From Bradyrhizobium guangzhouense (lineage in GTDB: Bacteria > Pseudomonadota > Alphaproteobacteria > Rhizobiales > Xanthobacteraceae): a stretch of 64,000 nucleotides of DNA. Positions 32,401-36,759 of the stretch are shown piece by piece (the stretch's first letter is position 1; each line of letters starts with the position of its first letter). A program made the translations under genes and the position numbers. The stretch lies in the NCBI RefSeq assembly GCF_004114955.1, contig NZ_CP030053.1, positions 4,712,001 through 4,776,000 of the forward strand. The letters are read 5' to 3'. The notes under the pieces are model-generated. The model made no database searches and was not told the DNA's origin. It worked only from the letters and a program-made list of their open reading frames with translations.

Positions 32401-35400
32401 CGATACCCAGCGCATTGTGTGTGGAATGCGACTGCGCATCCAGGAAGCGGGTGTCGATGATGCCCGACGCCGCGACGTCGATCTCGCTATTCGCGGAAAT
32501 CGTCAGCTTGGTCGCGTTGGCCGACGCGAGAATGAGCGCCGCGATCTGGCTGTTGCTGACGAATGAATAGCCCGCCGTGTTGGGATTGCTCGCCGCGATG
32601 ACAATTTTGTCGTCGTTGAAGCCGAACCCGACCGTGACCGCATTGATGGACGCGCCGGATACGACATTCAGCGTGCCGCCTGACAGGGCGACCGCGATGC
32701 CGTTGCCCGCCGTGATCGAGGCCGTCGATGCCAGCGTCAGGCCGTGGCTACCGGCCGACAGCGCGAAGGTGCCCGCGCTCATGGCGCCGACGTAGTTGGC
32801 GATGACGTTGTTCGACAGGATGCCGCCGGTGCCATTGCTGCTCGACGTGTTGTTGACCGTCAGATCCTCGTCGAAGGCGAAGATCACGGTGCCGGCAGGG
32901 CCCGCCGAGAGCGTCGCTCCGTTCGCAACCGTGATCAAATTGGAACTGAGCAGAACCGTTCCGCCCTTGACGGTGCCGCCGATGTTGACAAGACCCGAGC
33001 CGCTGCCGGCCGCGTTCAGGGTGACGGTGCCGGAACTGTAGCTGGTGCCGCTGTTGACCGCGAGCGCCGTCACCTTGCCCAGTGCGGCGACCGTGATCGA
33101 CGGCGCGGTCAGCAGCAGGTTCACCGAATTGCCGGTGGACAAATTGCTGCTCATCTGGGTGCCGTCAACGACGCCGGTGCCGTCGACCACGATCGAGGAC
33201 GACGCCGACAGCTGCAGCGTGCCGACGCCGTGCATTGCGGTGACGTAGCGGGCAACCGTCGCGTTGGAGATGAAGCCGAGCGCGGCGGTGTTTGTCGACG
33301 TGCTCGCATCGCCGACGAACATGGCGGCCGCGCTGGTCAGGTTGATCTGCGAGGCCGTCACCTGCAGCGGCGTTTGCGCGGAGATCTGCGCCCCGATGCT
33401 GGAGCCGGCGTTGATGTTGATGATTCCGGCACTGCCCGCGTTCAGGAGGACGGTGTTGCCGCTGACGCTGCTGCCGGCCGCGAAGGTCAGCGTCGGCGCA
33501 GAGAACGTGAGGTTGCGGGAGCTTCCACCGGCGATGACAGCGCCGCCGTCGATCGAGATGGTGTCGCTTGCGGAAAGCCTGAAGGTGCTCGATCCACCGA
33601 GCGCCGCGAGGTAGCTCGCGATCTGGGCGTTGGAGAGGAAGCCTGGGTTGACGGCATTCGAATCGCCGGACGGCCCGACATAGATCGCCCTCTGCCCGTC
33701 GTAGAACGTCACGACACCGCCGTTCAGGGTTCCGGCACCGACCGTGATGCTGGACGAGGTCAGCGTGATGTCGCCGGCATTGTAGAACGTGCTGCTGGTA
33801 TTGACGACATCGGAGCGGATGGACGCGCCGGTGGCAATGCTGATGGTCGGCGCGGCAAGGACGATGTTCGCCGACACTCCATTGGTGACCCCTCCGCTCT
33901 GGCGGCGGACGTCGATGATGCCGCTGGCATCGACCGCGATCGACGACGTGCCCGAGATCTTGATGGTCCCGACCGGGCCGGCGGCAAGATAGCTCGTGAT
34001 CGTGGAATTCGCCAGATTGACGGCGGCATCCGCATTGGGATCGCCGACGACGACGGCGGCGGCGCTGTTGGTGAGATTCAACGTGAGCGCGGACAGGTAC
34101 AACGGGGTCGCCGACGAAATCTGGGCACCGCCGGTCCGGCTGGCGTCGATATTGAGGTCGCTGCTCGCCACCAGCGACACGGCATGGCCGCTGATGCTGC
34201 TGCCGCCCGATAGGGTGATCGACGGCGCGTTCAGCGTGACGTCCAGATTGCCGCCGTTGACGACGCCTGCCGAGCCGACGGAGAGCGAAGTGGTCGAGGA
34301 CAATGTCATCTTGCCGCTGCCGTTGAGCGCGGCGATGTACTGCTGCACGGTCGCGTTAGATGCGGAGTCGTTGACCGACAATGCCGATTGCAAGGCGTAG
34401 TTGACCACTGCGCCCGCGACCGGATCGCCATTGTTGACGCCCGGCGCGGAAAACACCGCGCCCGTCGCCACCGAGATGTTCGGTGCCTGCAGCGTGATCG
34501 CCGCCGTGCCCGACGGAACCGATGCGGCGATCGTGGCCTGCGCGCCGACATTCACGGTTGAACCGGCCCAGAGATCGACATTGTCGCCGACAACAGCGCC
34601 ATTGGCCGCGACGACGCCGCTCGACGAGCCGGTCGCGTCGAACCTGACATTGCCGCCGACATAGGTCGTCGTGCTATCGGCATTGACCGCACCGGCGAGA
34701 ATTTGGCTGCCCTGCGATGCGGTAATCGACGGAGCGGTCAGCACGACGTTTTGCGAGTTCGCGGCGGCAAAACCGTTGGAATCCTGAATGCGGGTGTCGA
34801 TGACAGCCGTCGAGGCGAGCGTCACCGAATTGCCGGCCTGGAGCGTGGTGACGCCGCCGGCCAGGGTACCCGCGACCGAGACGGTGCCGGTCGGCACGCT
34901 GGTGGCATCGAGGGTGATGTCGCCGGTCGTGAAGGCCGAGTTGGAATCGTTGATCGCCTTGGTCAGGATCCTGCCGCCGTCCTGAACGACGATGGTCGGC
35001 GCCTTCAGCGTCACGCCGAGTGAGCTGGCGGTGGAAAGGCCGTTGCTGATCTCGCGGGTATCGACGATGCCGGTGTTGTCGATACTGATGGAGACCGCGG
35101 CATTCACGGTCAGGTCCCCTGCCCCGTTCATCGCGGCGGCGTATCTGGCAATCGTCGCATTCGAGATGAATCCCGATGCGGTCCTGTTGCCCGAACTGGT
35201 GCCGTCACCGACGAACACGGTGCCCGTGCTGGTCAGCATCAGGTGCGCGGCGTTGAACTGCAGCGCGGAATTGCTCACCAGCTGCGCACCGCCGTTGGCG
35301 GCAGCGTTGACGTTGATGGTGCCGCTCACGCCGGAATCCAGCAGCACCGTATCGCCGCGCACATAGCTGCCGGCCAGCAGGCTCAGCGTCGGCGCGCTCA

Positions 35401-36688
35401 GGGTGACGTTGACGCCGCCGGCGCCGGCGTCGACCCGGCCGTGCTGGTCGATCGTGATCGAATTGCTCGCCAGGAGCGTGAAGGTGCCGGTGCCGTTGAG
35501 TGCCGCGATCGCGGCGGCCACCGTCGCGTTCGACATGTTGACGTTGGCATCGCCCTGACTGGCGTCACCGATGACGATGTCGACGGGATCGAGGACCAGC
35601 GTGCCCTGCCTGCCGTTCGGCGCCGCCAGGTTGATCTTCACCTTGTCGCCGACATCGAACCTGCCGTCGGCGCTGAGATCGACCACGCCGCCATTGCCCT
35701 TGGCGGAGCTGGCATTGATCTTGGCGCCGCTCCTGACCGTGAGGTCGCCTTGCGTCTTCAGCGTGATGTTGCCGGCGTCGCCGGTTCTGCTGGCCGTGAC
35801 AAGCCCGGCGTTGTTACCGACCTCGATGCCGTTGCCGGCGGTGACGGTGATGTTGCTGGGCGTCGTCGTCTTGCTGCGGGCCGTCAAGCGTCCGTTGACC
35901 GTGGCCTTGTTGACGGCGCCGATATGGATCGAGCCGTTGCTGACGGTGATGGCGCTGGCGCTGTGCAGGCCCTTCGAATTGACCGAGGCTGCGAACTTCG
36001 CGGCGTGGTCGAGATTGGCGATGTCGCGCTGGCTGGCGCCGCCGACAAGCACGTTCTGCCCGGTGAGGCGAACGCCGTCGATGGCATTGATGCGGCCGTA
36101 GATCCTGACACTGCCGTCAGGCGAGACCGGGAACGAGCCCGCCATCAGATTGCCGACCGCCGTGCCGTTGATCGCCCCGCCCGGGCCGATCAGGCTGTCG
36201 GTGAACTCGCGCGTTGGCGTCGAGACGTTGAGGCTGCCGACATTCACCGTGCCGCTGCGGCCGACGACGAAGCCCTTGGGATCGGCGAAATAGACGTTAC
36301 CGCCGATCGCTCCGTTCATGTAGGAGTTCAGCGTGCCGTTGACGTAAACAGGCGCGTCACGGACGACGTTGACGAGGTTTTGGGTCCCGTTCGGCAGCTG
36401 CAGATTGACGGTATTGCCCTGCCCGACGCTGAACTGCGAGAACGAGTTGAAGGCGTTCGCGCCTGCCACCGTCGAAGTCGTGACGTTGGTGACGCCGCCG
36501 GACGAGTGCAAGGCGGTCCCGGTGCGGCCGTCGGGGACGATGACGTTCGCCGTCTGCGCCTGGAGGCGGACGCTGAAGACAGGCAGGAAGACCATCTGCA
36601 TTGCGCAAAGCAGCGACATCGAACGGAAGCGTGCAAGGCCCTGCAGCATCCGTTCGTTGTTGGCTCGGCTCGCAGATGGTCCGCGCAT
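11435..36688 (-). CDS. Giant two-partner-secretion adhesin, LktA/filamentous-haemagglutinin type, 8,417 aa
   Basis: This is a single open frame of 25.3 kb. The ATG at 36688 is preceded by GAGG at 36698-36695, seven bases away. Residues 1-45 form a basic, extended signal peptide ending RLQAQ. Residues about 46-290 are a TPS secretion domain, with NxFSQFSVGQGNTVNLQLPN at 81-100 and FADPKG at 134-139, matching the FxxPxG motif of LktA-type filamentous adhesins. A long beta-rich region of degenerate repeats follows, many centred on [TS]xAYI. Next come a Cys/aromatic-containing section (encoded about 22-24.2 kb), a 15-residue-repeat section (16.3-21 kb), more beta-helical sequence, six ~115-residue repeats (12.5-14.5 kb) and a unique C terminus with a CC pair. 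It is probably exported by the adjacent TpsB to act in surface adhesion or aggregation; the ligand is unknown. No frameshift was found. Confidence 0.93.
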   Translation of the reverse strand: MRGPSASRANNERMLQGLARFRSMSLLCAMQMVFLPVFSVRLQAQTANVIVPDGRTGTALHSSGGVTNVTTSTVAGANAFNSFSQFSVGQGNTVNLQLPNGTQNLVNVVRDAPVYVNGTLNSYMNGAIGGNVYFADPKGFVVGRSGTVNVGSLNVSTPTREFTDSLIGPGGAINGTAVGNLMAGSFPVSPDGSVRIYGRINAIDGVRLTGQNVLVGGASQRDIANLDHAAKFAASVNSKGLHSASAITVSNGSIHIGAVNKATVNGRLTARSKTTTPSNITVTAGNGIEVGNNAGLVTASRTGDAGNITLKTQGDLTVRSGAKINASSAKGNGGVVDLSADGRFDVGDKVKINLAAPNGRQGTLVLDPVDIVIGDASQGDANVNMSNATVAAAIAALNGTGTFTLLASNSITIDQHGRVDAGAGGVNVTLSAPTLSLLAGSYVRGDTVLLDSGVSGTINVNAAANGGAQLVSNSALQFNAAHLMLTSTGTVFVGDGTSSGNRTASGFISNATIARYAAAMNGAGDLTVNAAVSISIDNTGIVDTREISNGLSTASSLGVTLKAPTIVVQDGGRILTKAINDSNSAFTTGDITLDATSVPTGTVSVAGTLAGGVTTLQAGNSVTLASTAVIDTRIQDSNGFAAANSQNVVLTAPSITASQGSQILAGAVNADSTTTYVGGNVRFDATGSSSGVVAANGAVVGDNVDLWAGSTVNVGAQATIAASVPSGTAAITLQAPNISVATGAVFSAPGVNNGDPVAGAVVNYALQSALSVNDSASNATVQQYIAALNGSGKMTLSSTTSLSVGSAGVVNGGNLDVTLNAPSITLSGGSSISGHAVSLVASSDLNIDASRTGGAQISSATPLYLSALTLNLTNSAAAVVVGDPNADAAVNLANSTITSYLAAGPVGTIKISGTSSIAVDASGIIDVRRQSGGVTNGVSANIVLAAPTISIATGASIRSDVVNTSSTFYNAGDITLTSSSITVGAGTLNGGVVTFYDGQRAIYVGPSGDSNAVNPGFLSNAQIASYLAALGGSSTFRLSASDTISIDGGAVIAGGSSRNLTFSAPTLTFAAGSSVSGNTVLLNAGSAGIININAGSSIGAQISAQTPLQVTASQINLTSAAAMFVGDASTSTNTAALGFISNATVARYVTAMHGVGTLQLSASSSIVVDGTGVVDGTQMSSNLSTGNSVNLLLTAPSITVAALGKVTALAVNSGTSYSSGTVTLNAAGSGSGLVNIGGTVKGGTVLLSSNLITVANGATLSAGPAGTVIFAFDEDLTVNNTSSSNGTGGILSNNVIANYVGAMSAGTFALSAGSHGLTLASTASITAGNGIAVALSGGTLNVVSGASINAVTVGFGFNDDKIVIAASNPNTAGYSFVSNSQIAALILASANATKLTISANSEIDVAASGIIDTRFLDAQSHSTHNALGIELDAPIIKVAGGAQILAKAINSGGSTFTDGDVTLSAAWSTSLMAGLASSTTSITVGEAPGGATATITGGNISIAANSSASSNFTSNASGYLATIGILLAGLGVNGGYVAGDSTATVAINATANISGSGNVAITATGSETAADPVIAISAMSPFGASAVVGSVTANVSVTIADQATVAAGGSLRVAAANDATLDVSALTITTAAQFVTTAAVGLADIQTQAIVNSGAHISAGAGGISVTARNGNSFSTSATAFAYNPTSGSGGVGGVVAVSNVSSVATAILGADVGSTSAAATGPVQVSAFSDTSKNAVSASVTLGQPALVGGIVSGVAGLGKVSAGVIGALMSPLVSVDFPLKVAGSLSLATSNLSANAEIAATGGGSAPSIYSTGDVSVVSRLVDDQIRNNSSSSGTVTNPSKPEKGTIAAAVAYGTYINNSNAYVGEGVRIIASRIAVSADTQLPNTNTWGQWDGLDQTLSHLNANFGAVNNVVTTYADATASGGSTASVSGSFAYFGNTDNTTAWIASGAYLQSNKTTTGSWSTQVADGSQNGLTVNFASDITVAATATNNSINVGGVFGPLVLLPGADSGGVAAGGSLNLIISTSNTNAGVSNGVTLSAKDVAVTAITTDLMFAIAPTSGSSSGSIALNGLTSLGFINNETHASISSGATVTAPTINVEAYQNISVLSLAGAIQLSTTSGVGLAVAYLTANTDTAAYIGDNHSDIRTFSDDDSGARSADGGNITSSALTVLAATAGRLTVASVAVVESDPFAQVGSVTKAKSILAGSTGAFGASPTSLLDRAAAAAAAKSGKSPSFSIDIAGSSAVSQTGVDTTAYISGVTINQGNPYAVAAAPFVQVQALNYTILDNGSGAAALNFAGGSNPSAAVDGTIAVAMSQNSTTAFIANTTLSDEASASVTALTGGSETVVALGLTATRTGIAASVAASVALISDSTTAYIDNSNMTGVAAGTSNALNVNAYQTSNIAIGGGSLYVSGSSSSGSVGLALTYAEIRDPGGSKAVDAHITNSQVNGFNTLTVIGDDAAVIAAGAASVGLGGNGLAGAIVVDVISPTTTAYISGSTITMSAGGTVTVSAESVDSASLDGALAVLAESTNNGQVAQDNCPTTSGSQACVDFSGAALNGGVGAGPGAAIMSVAGIVEAGKNNVGVAIVADAISTTHSAYVTQTLMTVTTGNVLVAAEDSSKIQSVAVGFGLASGQFAGQGGVVVSTIKNNVSAAIGDGNSSTTNTVVNAGNVNVQARDNSAITSTAAVAGASTQGNAGGLSIVYSEISNQLSADVTGAKIVAGSDVGVSATSNATISTVAVGVALSSQIGLAGSVATNVMGTNVTASITGGADVLAANNVGVLANNTDGIAVFAGAFAISKGAAGGGGSMVTNSINGTTSAYITGPTTLVDALGTSSTDTLSVNSGTLTHAFNIGGFSAPTDNIPDLSETQESVKGLAVVASSHQAVVANVAGLAAGSSIAIMINPIVNVMQGTTNAYIDQAGIDTRLANASPATQPLPQIDVAASSFSYSGTFGVGVAVVTGGGGVGGGATIVSTTMARSTYATITNATIGTMIGGAPAVGAVTVKSNAEQDASSIALGFNSGSVGLNVFKATTEAYVDGGALNATSLSVRATDSTGIASANGSGAYGSQAAIGAAFLVQVSANKTEAYVGDEFFYRGDSTTAHPTAITLASAGTLDVAASTTDNFQAYSVGGAVSSGTAAIAGMANIEIANNTTIAGLYDTTVQTATGGSVGAISISGTETVNIMEIAGALSIAASGAGVGVGAAANIISFESSTVAEARGSTLKSSGAVSVVGQSTREVQSYAVTAGIGGSAGLAATIGVINVGVNLADGAVFAQQMGQLGGTLDATNSGTNSDQGGDAVASGTAGAPSGAHASSRYDVSGALNGGADGVTAQIDGGSVTANEIDVGATSATSAQMFLLGAGFGKNAGVGAAIGFATVGSNVLASLNPVTAVAPTINVLATVQDASGGSHPGHTIDIQSIAGGGALYFGGDAAVAEGDIGNVVMAQIGGQISGTNTTAATINVGARDTSSQRAQTEGASVGIAAIGASVTTAQKTSLVTAQVLHAAQITAASLGVNASNAGMLWAYSVAVSGGIVSGNGSTAFATDLANVTARVGTNAIITTSGSSGLTMTATDTPDAEANALGVVAGAAAVGASVATSTVSSTVTSQVLNGAALTGNVAVSAYEKVQNGGNAAYTNAIGASGGVLLGLQATASLASNTSSVAATIGDNVTLSSGNVSVFAQNTTGQSANATGIAAAGVLAVGVVVVNATSSTTTIATIGNDTDASNVGVMQISAIGADNNYAHGISGSGGLFAGNGASANTSDSSTVNAGIGNGNRGATPSGSDNFISVASLAILATHTDNYTTMADTGQAAAYGASGAASTHSANSVVTAGIGINNTIGVRGTSPGHCDVSDCAADLTITANNIFNEVGTGSSANAGAGGGINGVGATSAITLSGAATVNIGKNTHIATGTDTVLNPGNVKMLATSTITGTDRVTLVTGGGIEGAGVSSTLSANVDNNINIGSAAAFDSGALTSPSAAAADQVWITSFGTIGAGTYTMSSANTSSNANTYGVAFVAAAAFANTNITTSQNIVVGSSVLTAFDNIDLTAGRSPDGSTSTAMQDDASAISFARGLIAVPDARASSTLTNNTNVTIAAGASVNSGQNIIAGGYAGVVNATATGSGHGYELGFIPASDGHSDPSNNAHAELTVNGALTAGIYNSLLITISCDYSATCLSVAPGGAPFSFSYTNAFDGTTLINSHFDQEVRNTLLAGLSTSGNAFALGQLFASGGTVTLNADHITGSGTVTARGAPTISVDNQSDANLVITGAYIGIAAAGDIFFTGAASGFASGSTATLHPNANTSGIATIAINNSYNPPNYDLSVNGPTLLILGDVTNVNGLVTVNNTLGSYGLSANLTGQQVQITVPNGAVAVSANDPSGIYIAGGSPFSEWSTFMVYPGGNPASGAPVGNIAAAVLANTLDPTATSAAALNQYLYGKAGDSGTKSDGSPANISMILFGNCVMYYSGNCIRYQAQYGHDWSGAILDQSQNYDFNYGRWDAMQPYITYFQPLTKSTDASLTTAQQYAQANLSGSLASFQIYGSQVAIKASIIDVNGKITAGRQTNYSINLDSSLSAPAVVTTTTTTSGNDNSFGCRYFQEGCATTVTNTSVSGGSISVFEYNYQQAILTNPTANALMTLVYDQFGAPLATYNAATNQITVANINASSGGGSVLLDGKIISTNQLGNIHVNGGYGSVSINNQTGLDLVVKGVNTGNTAAAAALTSTVTLVDRNITSGNSTSTYVYSPATNAINLYKTANGAPPVTSAGCTAANNCSTTSGSDGYYDPVSGLRFQWVQQASIQRNLTTTDPITHVVTDVGAYSDWQFVGNANQPWSYVAANGTLSSTPQGTITTGNSTSAPVFQETITGRVDHYAQSNVQYGNCDGSYCDGAHDYHFYENGPGYADWNYNLVDRGTLTITSSVKADNRFGINFGGNASGTVNIASNGNVIFTGGIVNPNGALAVSSSSQQQLFNTTTGGNISQTSTGSILTQSASFTASGAIGSQVAPINATLSNTGSAPGALSAQAGVGGVYLNLGSGATLGQVSSGNSNTGFGDVNITATGDLIAGANAQVTGRNISLISTLGGVGSTTNPLSISANASQQADGSYSGGIVNVVAHGDIGLTQTAASSAYSSDLRVGLIASASGDVLLNVPYGTIRDASGQTASQTLTSAQVAAVSSALHLTALDGANDTALASVIAFSNTVNRDLVAYSVLLQHGTIQAGSAPLNASGIARLAIGVLNSTDYATFQSLTAAANATIGSDGTLTLTANGISQFRAAAATALGIANPTSAQIQSYANSQYQAFATAIQNYANAQGTYVLASDLASIATYAPTALSATDYTTFQTLTSNGATLGAAGVLTLTAAGVVANASAALGSTAYTAFRTLTSSTNATFSGNTLVLTTAGLSAYASSALGATSPGYTAFQNLTSATNGSVSGGVLTLNATGIAFFTAAAAAALNVASPTAGQVQAYANAQYQAYAQSIQAYANGQYQGYAQTTQTYANTVYQGFKTTIQAYAPTLYLPMATVFGQAYGSNWKTNSQVANYAANSSALLTLNTYGSVVNGVFTLGTGAIADAAVANYASAGLTSTQYGLFRTLTSAQNSSVNNGVLTLTAAGVAYYASSALGSGSANYTTFQTLTANGSTVSTAGVLTLTAAGVAANASAALGSTAYTAFQALTSSTNATLSGNTLVLTAAGLSAYASAALGSTSSGYTAFQNLTSAANGSVSNGVLTLTSAGVTFFTAAAAAALHIASPSQAQVQAYANAQYQAYAQNIQTYANGQYQGYAQTVQAYASAKYQTIAQTIQTYANGQYQGYAGTIQTYATGLYQPLQTATTFNATPAVAFSLLSASGSLQNGTFVLTNSGILSYAKSALSSTNYTQFANLLSNGSLSGGTFQLTAGGVSSLAQTALTQDYQNFETLYSNGSLVNGVWTLTAAGIAAFRQAAATTQNPNPTDAQVQAFANALYQSYAANINGAANVQYQGYLTSISTAASTAYRNFAAELLAVYNQYYAGSSPIAITDLLGPTATYTPANAMQFLQFYSTLLPDADRTAFASLTALGQIQNGTFVLNNVASYAQTGLSAANYGAYNALLASGTLTNGVLSLSPAGLNGMAQAQLTPNYQSYVNLTSNGSLQSGNFVFSSAGVFANAQAGVTAAYTSFQQLMANGSVVNGVFTLSGSGLSAYTSIAAAALGIASPTALQVQTYANQQYQNSLFSSANPIYQSYAQSISSGAQTQYTDLANKVFLYLQEQDRQGGCHGLGGCSGPILAPGQTAATDAQVAQYASQALSGTDLQNYQTLTANGTVANGVLTLNAAGLAPVSAQVLSAPLATAFTSLLSTGALQGGQFVLSSATVLQNLQTLATGGSAASGLFQFNTAGILANASTALGSNPLQQLLASGAVQTTTVNGVATSSFVLSDPGVSYYAAAALTAANYLTFQGLTASANGEVVNGVLTLSAAGIAQFSAATAAALHLGTTAPTAAQVQAYANSQYQGFATTIKTYANSQYQSYGSTFSSYANGQYQPLQQEVLTYATNNLNIVVDLPSGTYRTSFDFSGTCQYNNCSAPAPITNAVLADWAQQAHSGSTNSPFGGNNGYGTISTADYNSFTAMLGQGAVQNGTLTLSQAALQNYYSNPASASSILNQSYLAFQAIVGAGNSTIQNGMLTLTAAGITNVAAAAAAFLGNNPTNAQVQAFAAQSYVSDLASIQGYAATQYQSYATSISTYGNTQYQGLVQTIQNYASTQYQANVTTIQAYGNSQYQALTANGTPQVSAGILSLVANSVYSTGQIVSTLSNAALLPSAGTVGTNVTASVAGRNVTLNAGNSVGSTAPSVSIGLTDLKDGTITTTQQAALSVATTPGSITFSATVSNQVLAGIDLAHLPAGVTVNGNTLSGLTLGNLPNGVTVNDLNSVELAQTAPLYVNAGGTFNATAGTALYVQAAASEGHPVASLTIGQITAGGDVTLLAPQSILAATNSSGGSLYANQVVINPANGAIGNLTMAATNAIGSAANAFTYHINGKLVSAQAGTDAYLTATGGDAIFGKVFATNTVSLTATSGNIDSYLAGVTMAADNIILNASGDVGTQNTPFTVQVGATGLLSGTIAGSGFFYSPTLATQNPVSLNVGNLTAASGLTLISDAGISFAGAAGSSQGSVTVCSGPCLTGSTAVGGSITMSANASILTGQSISLTAPGDIVLGQLISTASPSSAATVITVNSTGGTIRANGDGHINFTATAANAEVSLAANSVGTSTQRLSVDAPLLTATAGTAGIYLSSVADLDAVQLSAIHGSVDIVSSGELTLDSVLAGTASGASGTITAKTLTHTGDVVIGTATSSGDMTVDSAGALRFTQLGTTAGAIGLTAYAAVNGGTLDAAAGLGITSTTDSITLASASSGGSQAIRGSQNVTFNSLTATGITGDAGNITIVASNGFVLAQAVSVNGMATLGSVAANGSASLTSGTTSNGRVLTAVTGSGSITGGGLIDWTSLTTATTLGVTSTAGSITLATASSGGSQAIRASQNVSFNGLTATGITGDVGNIMIVASNGFVLGQSVSVNGMATLGSVAANGSASLAAATTNTGRLLTATTGSGSITGGGLVDWTSLTAATTLAVTSTGDSITLASASSGGAQTIRANQNVSFNSLTATGITGDAGNVNVAADHGFILAQTVTSGGVTTQGLVAANGSAALVAGTTITGNTLAATTGSGLLTAGGPINWNMLNVGTTLGATAGQGSITLQTAQSGGTQTIHAHDAVTFNALTATGITGDAGNISITADDGFILAQTVTSGGVTTQGSVAAHGSAALVAGTTITGNTLAATTGSGLLTAGGPINWNTLSVGTTLGATSQGSITLQTARSGGTQSIHARDNVTFNVLTATGITGDAGSINVTADNGFILAQTVTSGGVTMQGSVSAHGSAALVAGTTITGNTLAAATGSGLLTSGGPINWNTLDVGTTLGAAASQGSITLQTARSGGTQSIHARDNVTFNALTATGITGDAGSINVTADNGFILAQTVPTGGAVTQGSVAANGSATLIAALSNTGHNLTTATGDAVLRGSLVRWDNLNVGGSLGIAATTGGINLGTAVSGGTQTLHAVTDIAFNQLTTTGIPGDAGDINLTSDTGALRGGSISANGDTHFDTAGPIALDRIRGSTIKLSSRGDLTIGFVSVLRELDLAANTINVKGEQIRSTPPVPLIMNVTGYNGGTAISANISLDPDTIVVNRFNVVDANFLTDARAVSILNGYVPGQLILTTVTEQVLLNNRSPAPTNWPSLQLYQPGGVFTMSQVANANVSNAYVVFYTGDMSATVINYGATHTCCSDYTGASMMRNVAVDGEGDESIDTWLAQKSVGTFYQLGLSGQARLDALLSPRAVETIGSGPAVNIEGLSDMRKLRRHGQRAGRPGWKDAGVMTKPATSRLAEAW
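12350..14536 (-). repeat. Six tandem ~345-bp repeats plus a partial seventh inside the adhesin gene
   Basis: Each unit encodes about 114-115 residues beginning SITL.(S/T)A.SGG.Q.I and containing the strictly kept core LTATGITGDAG followed by GF(I/V)L(A/G)Q. I measured the DNA spacing of one landmark (GATGAAGCCG on the plus strand) at 12671, 13016, 13358 and 13703, giving 345, 342 and 345 bases. The copies nearest the C terminus are most alike; the two nearest 14.5 kb form a second subtype (VSVNGMATLGSVAANGSA). The seventh unit degenerates after about 60 residues. The near-identity of central copies suggests recent duplication or gene conversion and makes copy number prone to change or misassembly. 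Confidence 0.9.
16340..20960 (-). repeat. Helical 45-bp (15-residue) repeats alternating with LTLTAAG modules inside the adhesin gene
   Basis: The segment encodes roughly residues 5,243-6,783. One module is a 15-residue tandem repeat of the form (A/T)YANxQYQxYAQxIQ. For example, five units run in a row at about 19180-19410, with a 45-base DNA period. Arrays begin with PTxAQVQAYAN, and I count seven such starts. They alternate with a second module of about 30 residues, TxFQxLTSxxNGSVxNGVLTLTAAGxxxxAxAAL. The residue pattern (Ala/Tyr/Gln/Ile, no Gly/Pro inside units) suggests alpha helix, unlike the Gly/Thr/Ser/Val-rich beta sequence on both sides. Confidence 0.85.
24900..30300 (-). repeat. Degenerate [TS]xAYI repeat region of the adhesin
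   Basis: This region encodes about residues 2,130-3,930 of the adhesin. It contains some twenty or more diverged copies of a unit of roughly 50-70 residues, in which a Gly/Ala/Val-rich strand region leads to a short motif such as TAYIGD, TAYISG, TAFIAN, TAYIDN, SAYVTQ, TNAYID or TEAYVD followed by a polar turn. Copies are too diverged at the DNA level to count exactly, and the limits are approximate. The pattern fits a long right-handed beta-helix shaft as known for filamentous haemagglutinin-like proteins. Confidence 0.6.
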
Positions 36689-36702
36689 TTCAGATCCTCT
36701 TC

Positions 36703-36720
36703 ATCGGCATTTGCGCCGAT
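36703..36720 (-). other. Stem-loop between the small secreted protein gene and the adhesin gene
   Basis: ATCGGC at 36703-36708 and GCCGAT at 36715-36720 form a perfect 6-bp stem with a 6-base loop. It sits five bases upstream of the adhesin ribosome-binding site (GAGG at 36698-36695). In the 71-base gap it could stabilise the downstream message or modulate adhesin translation. Function is inferred; the stem itself is seen. Confidence 0.4.
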
Positions 36721-36759
36721 CCACAACCGGGTGGGAGAACGACGTGAGACGGTCCGAGA

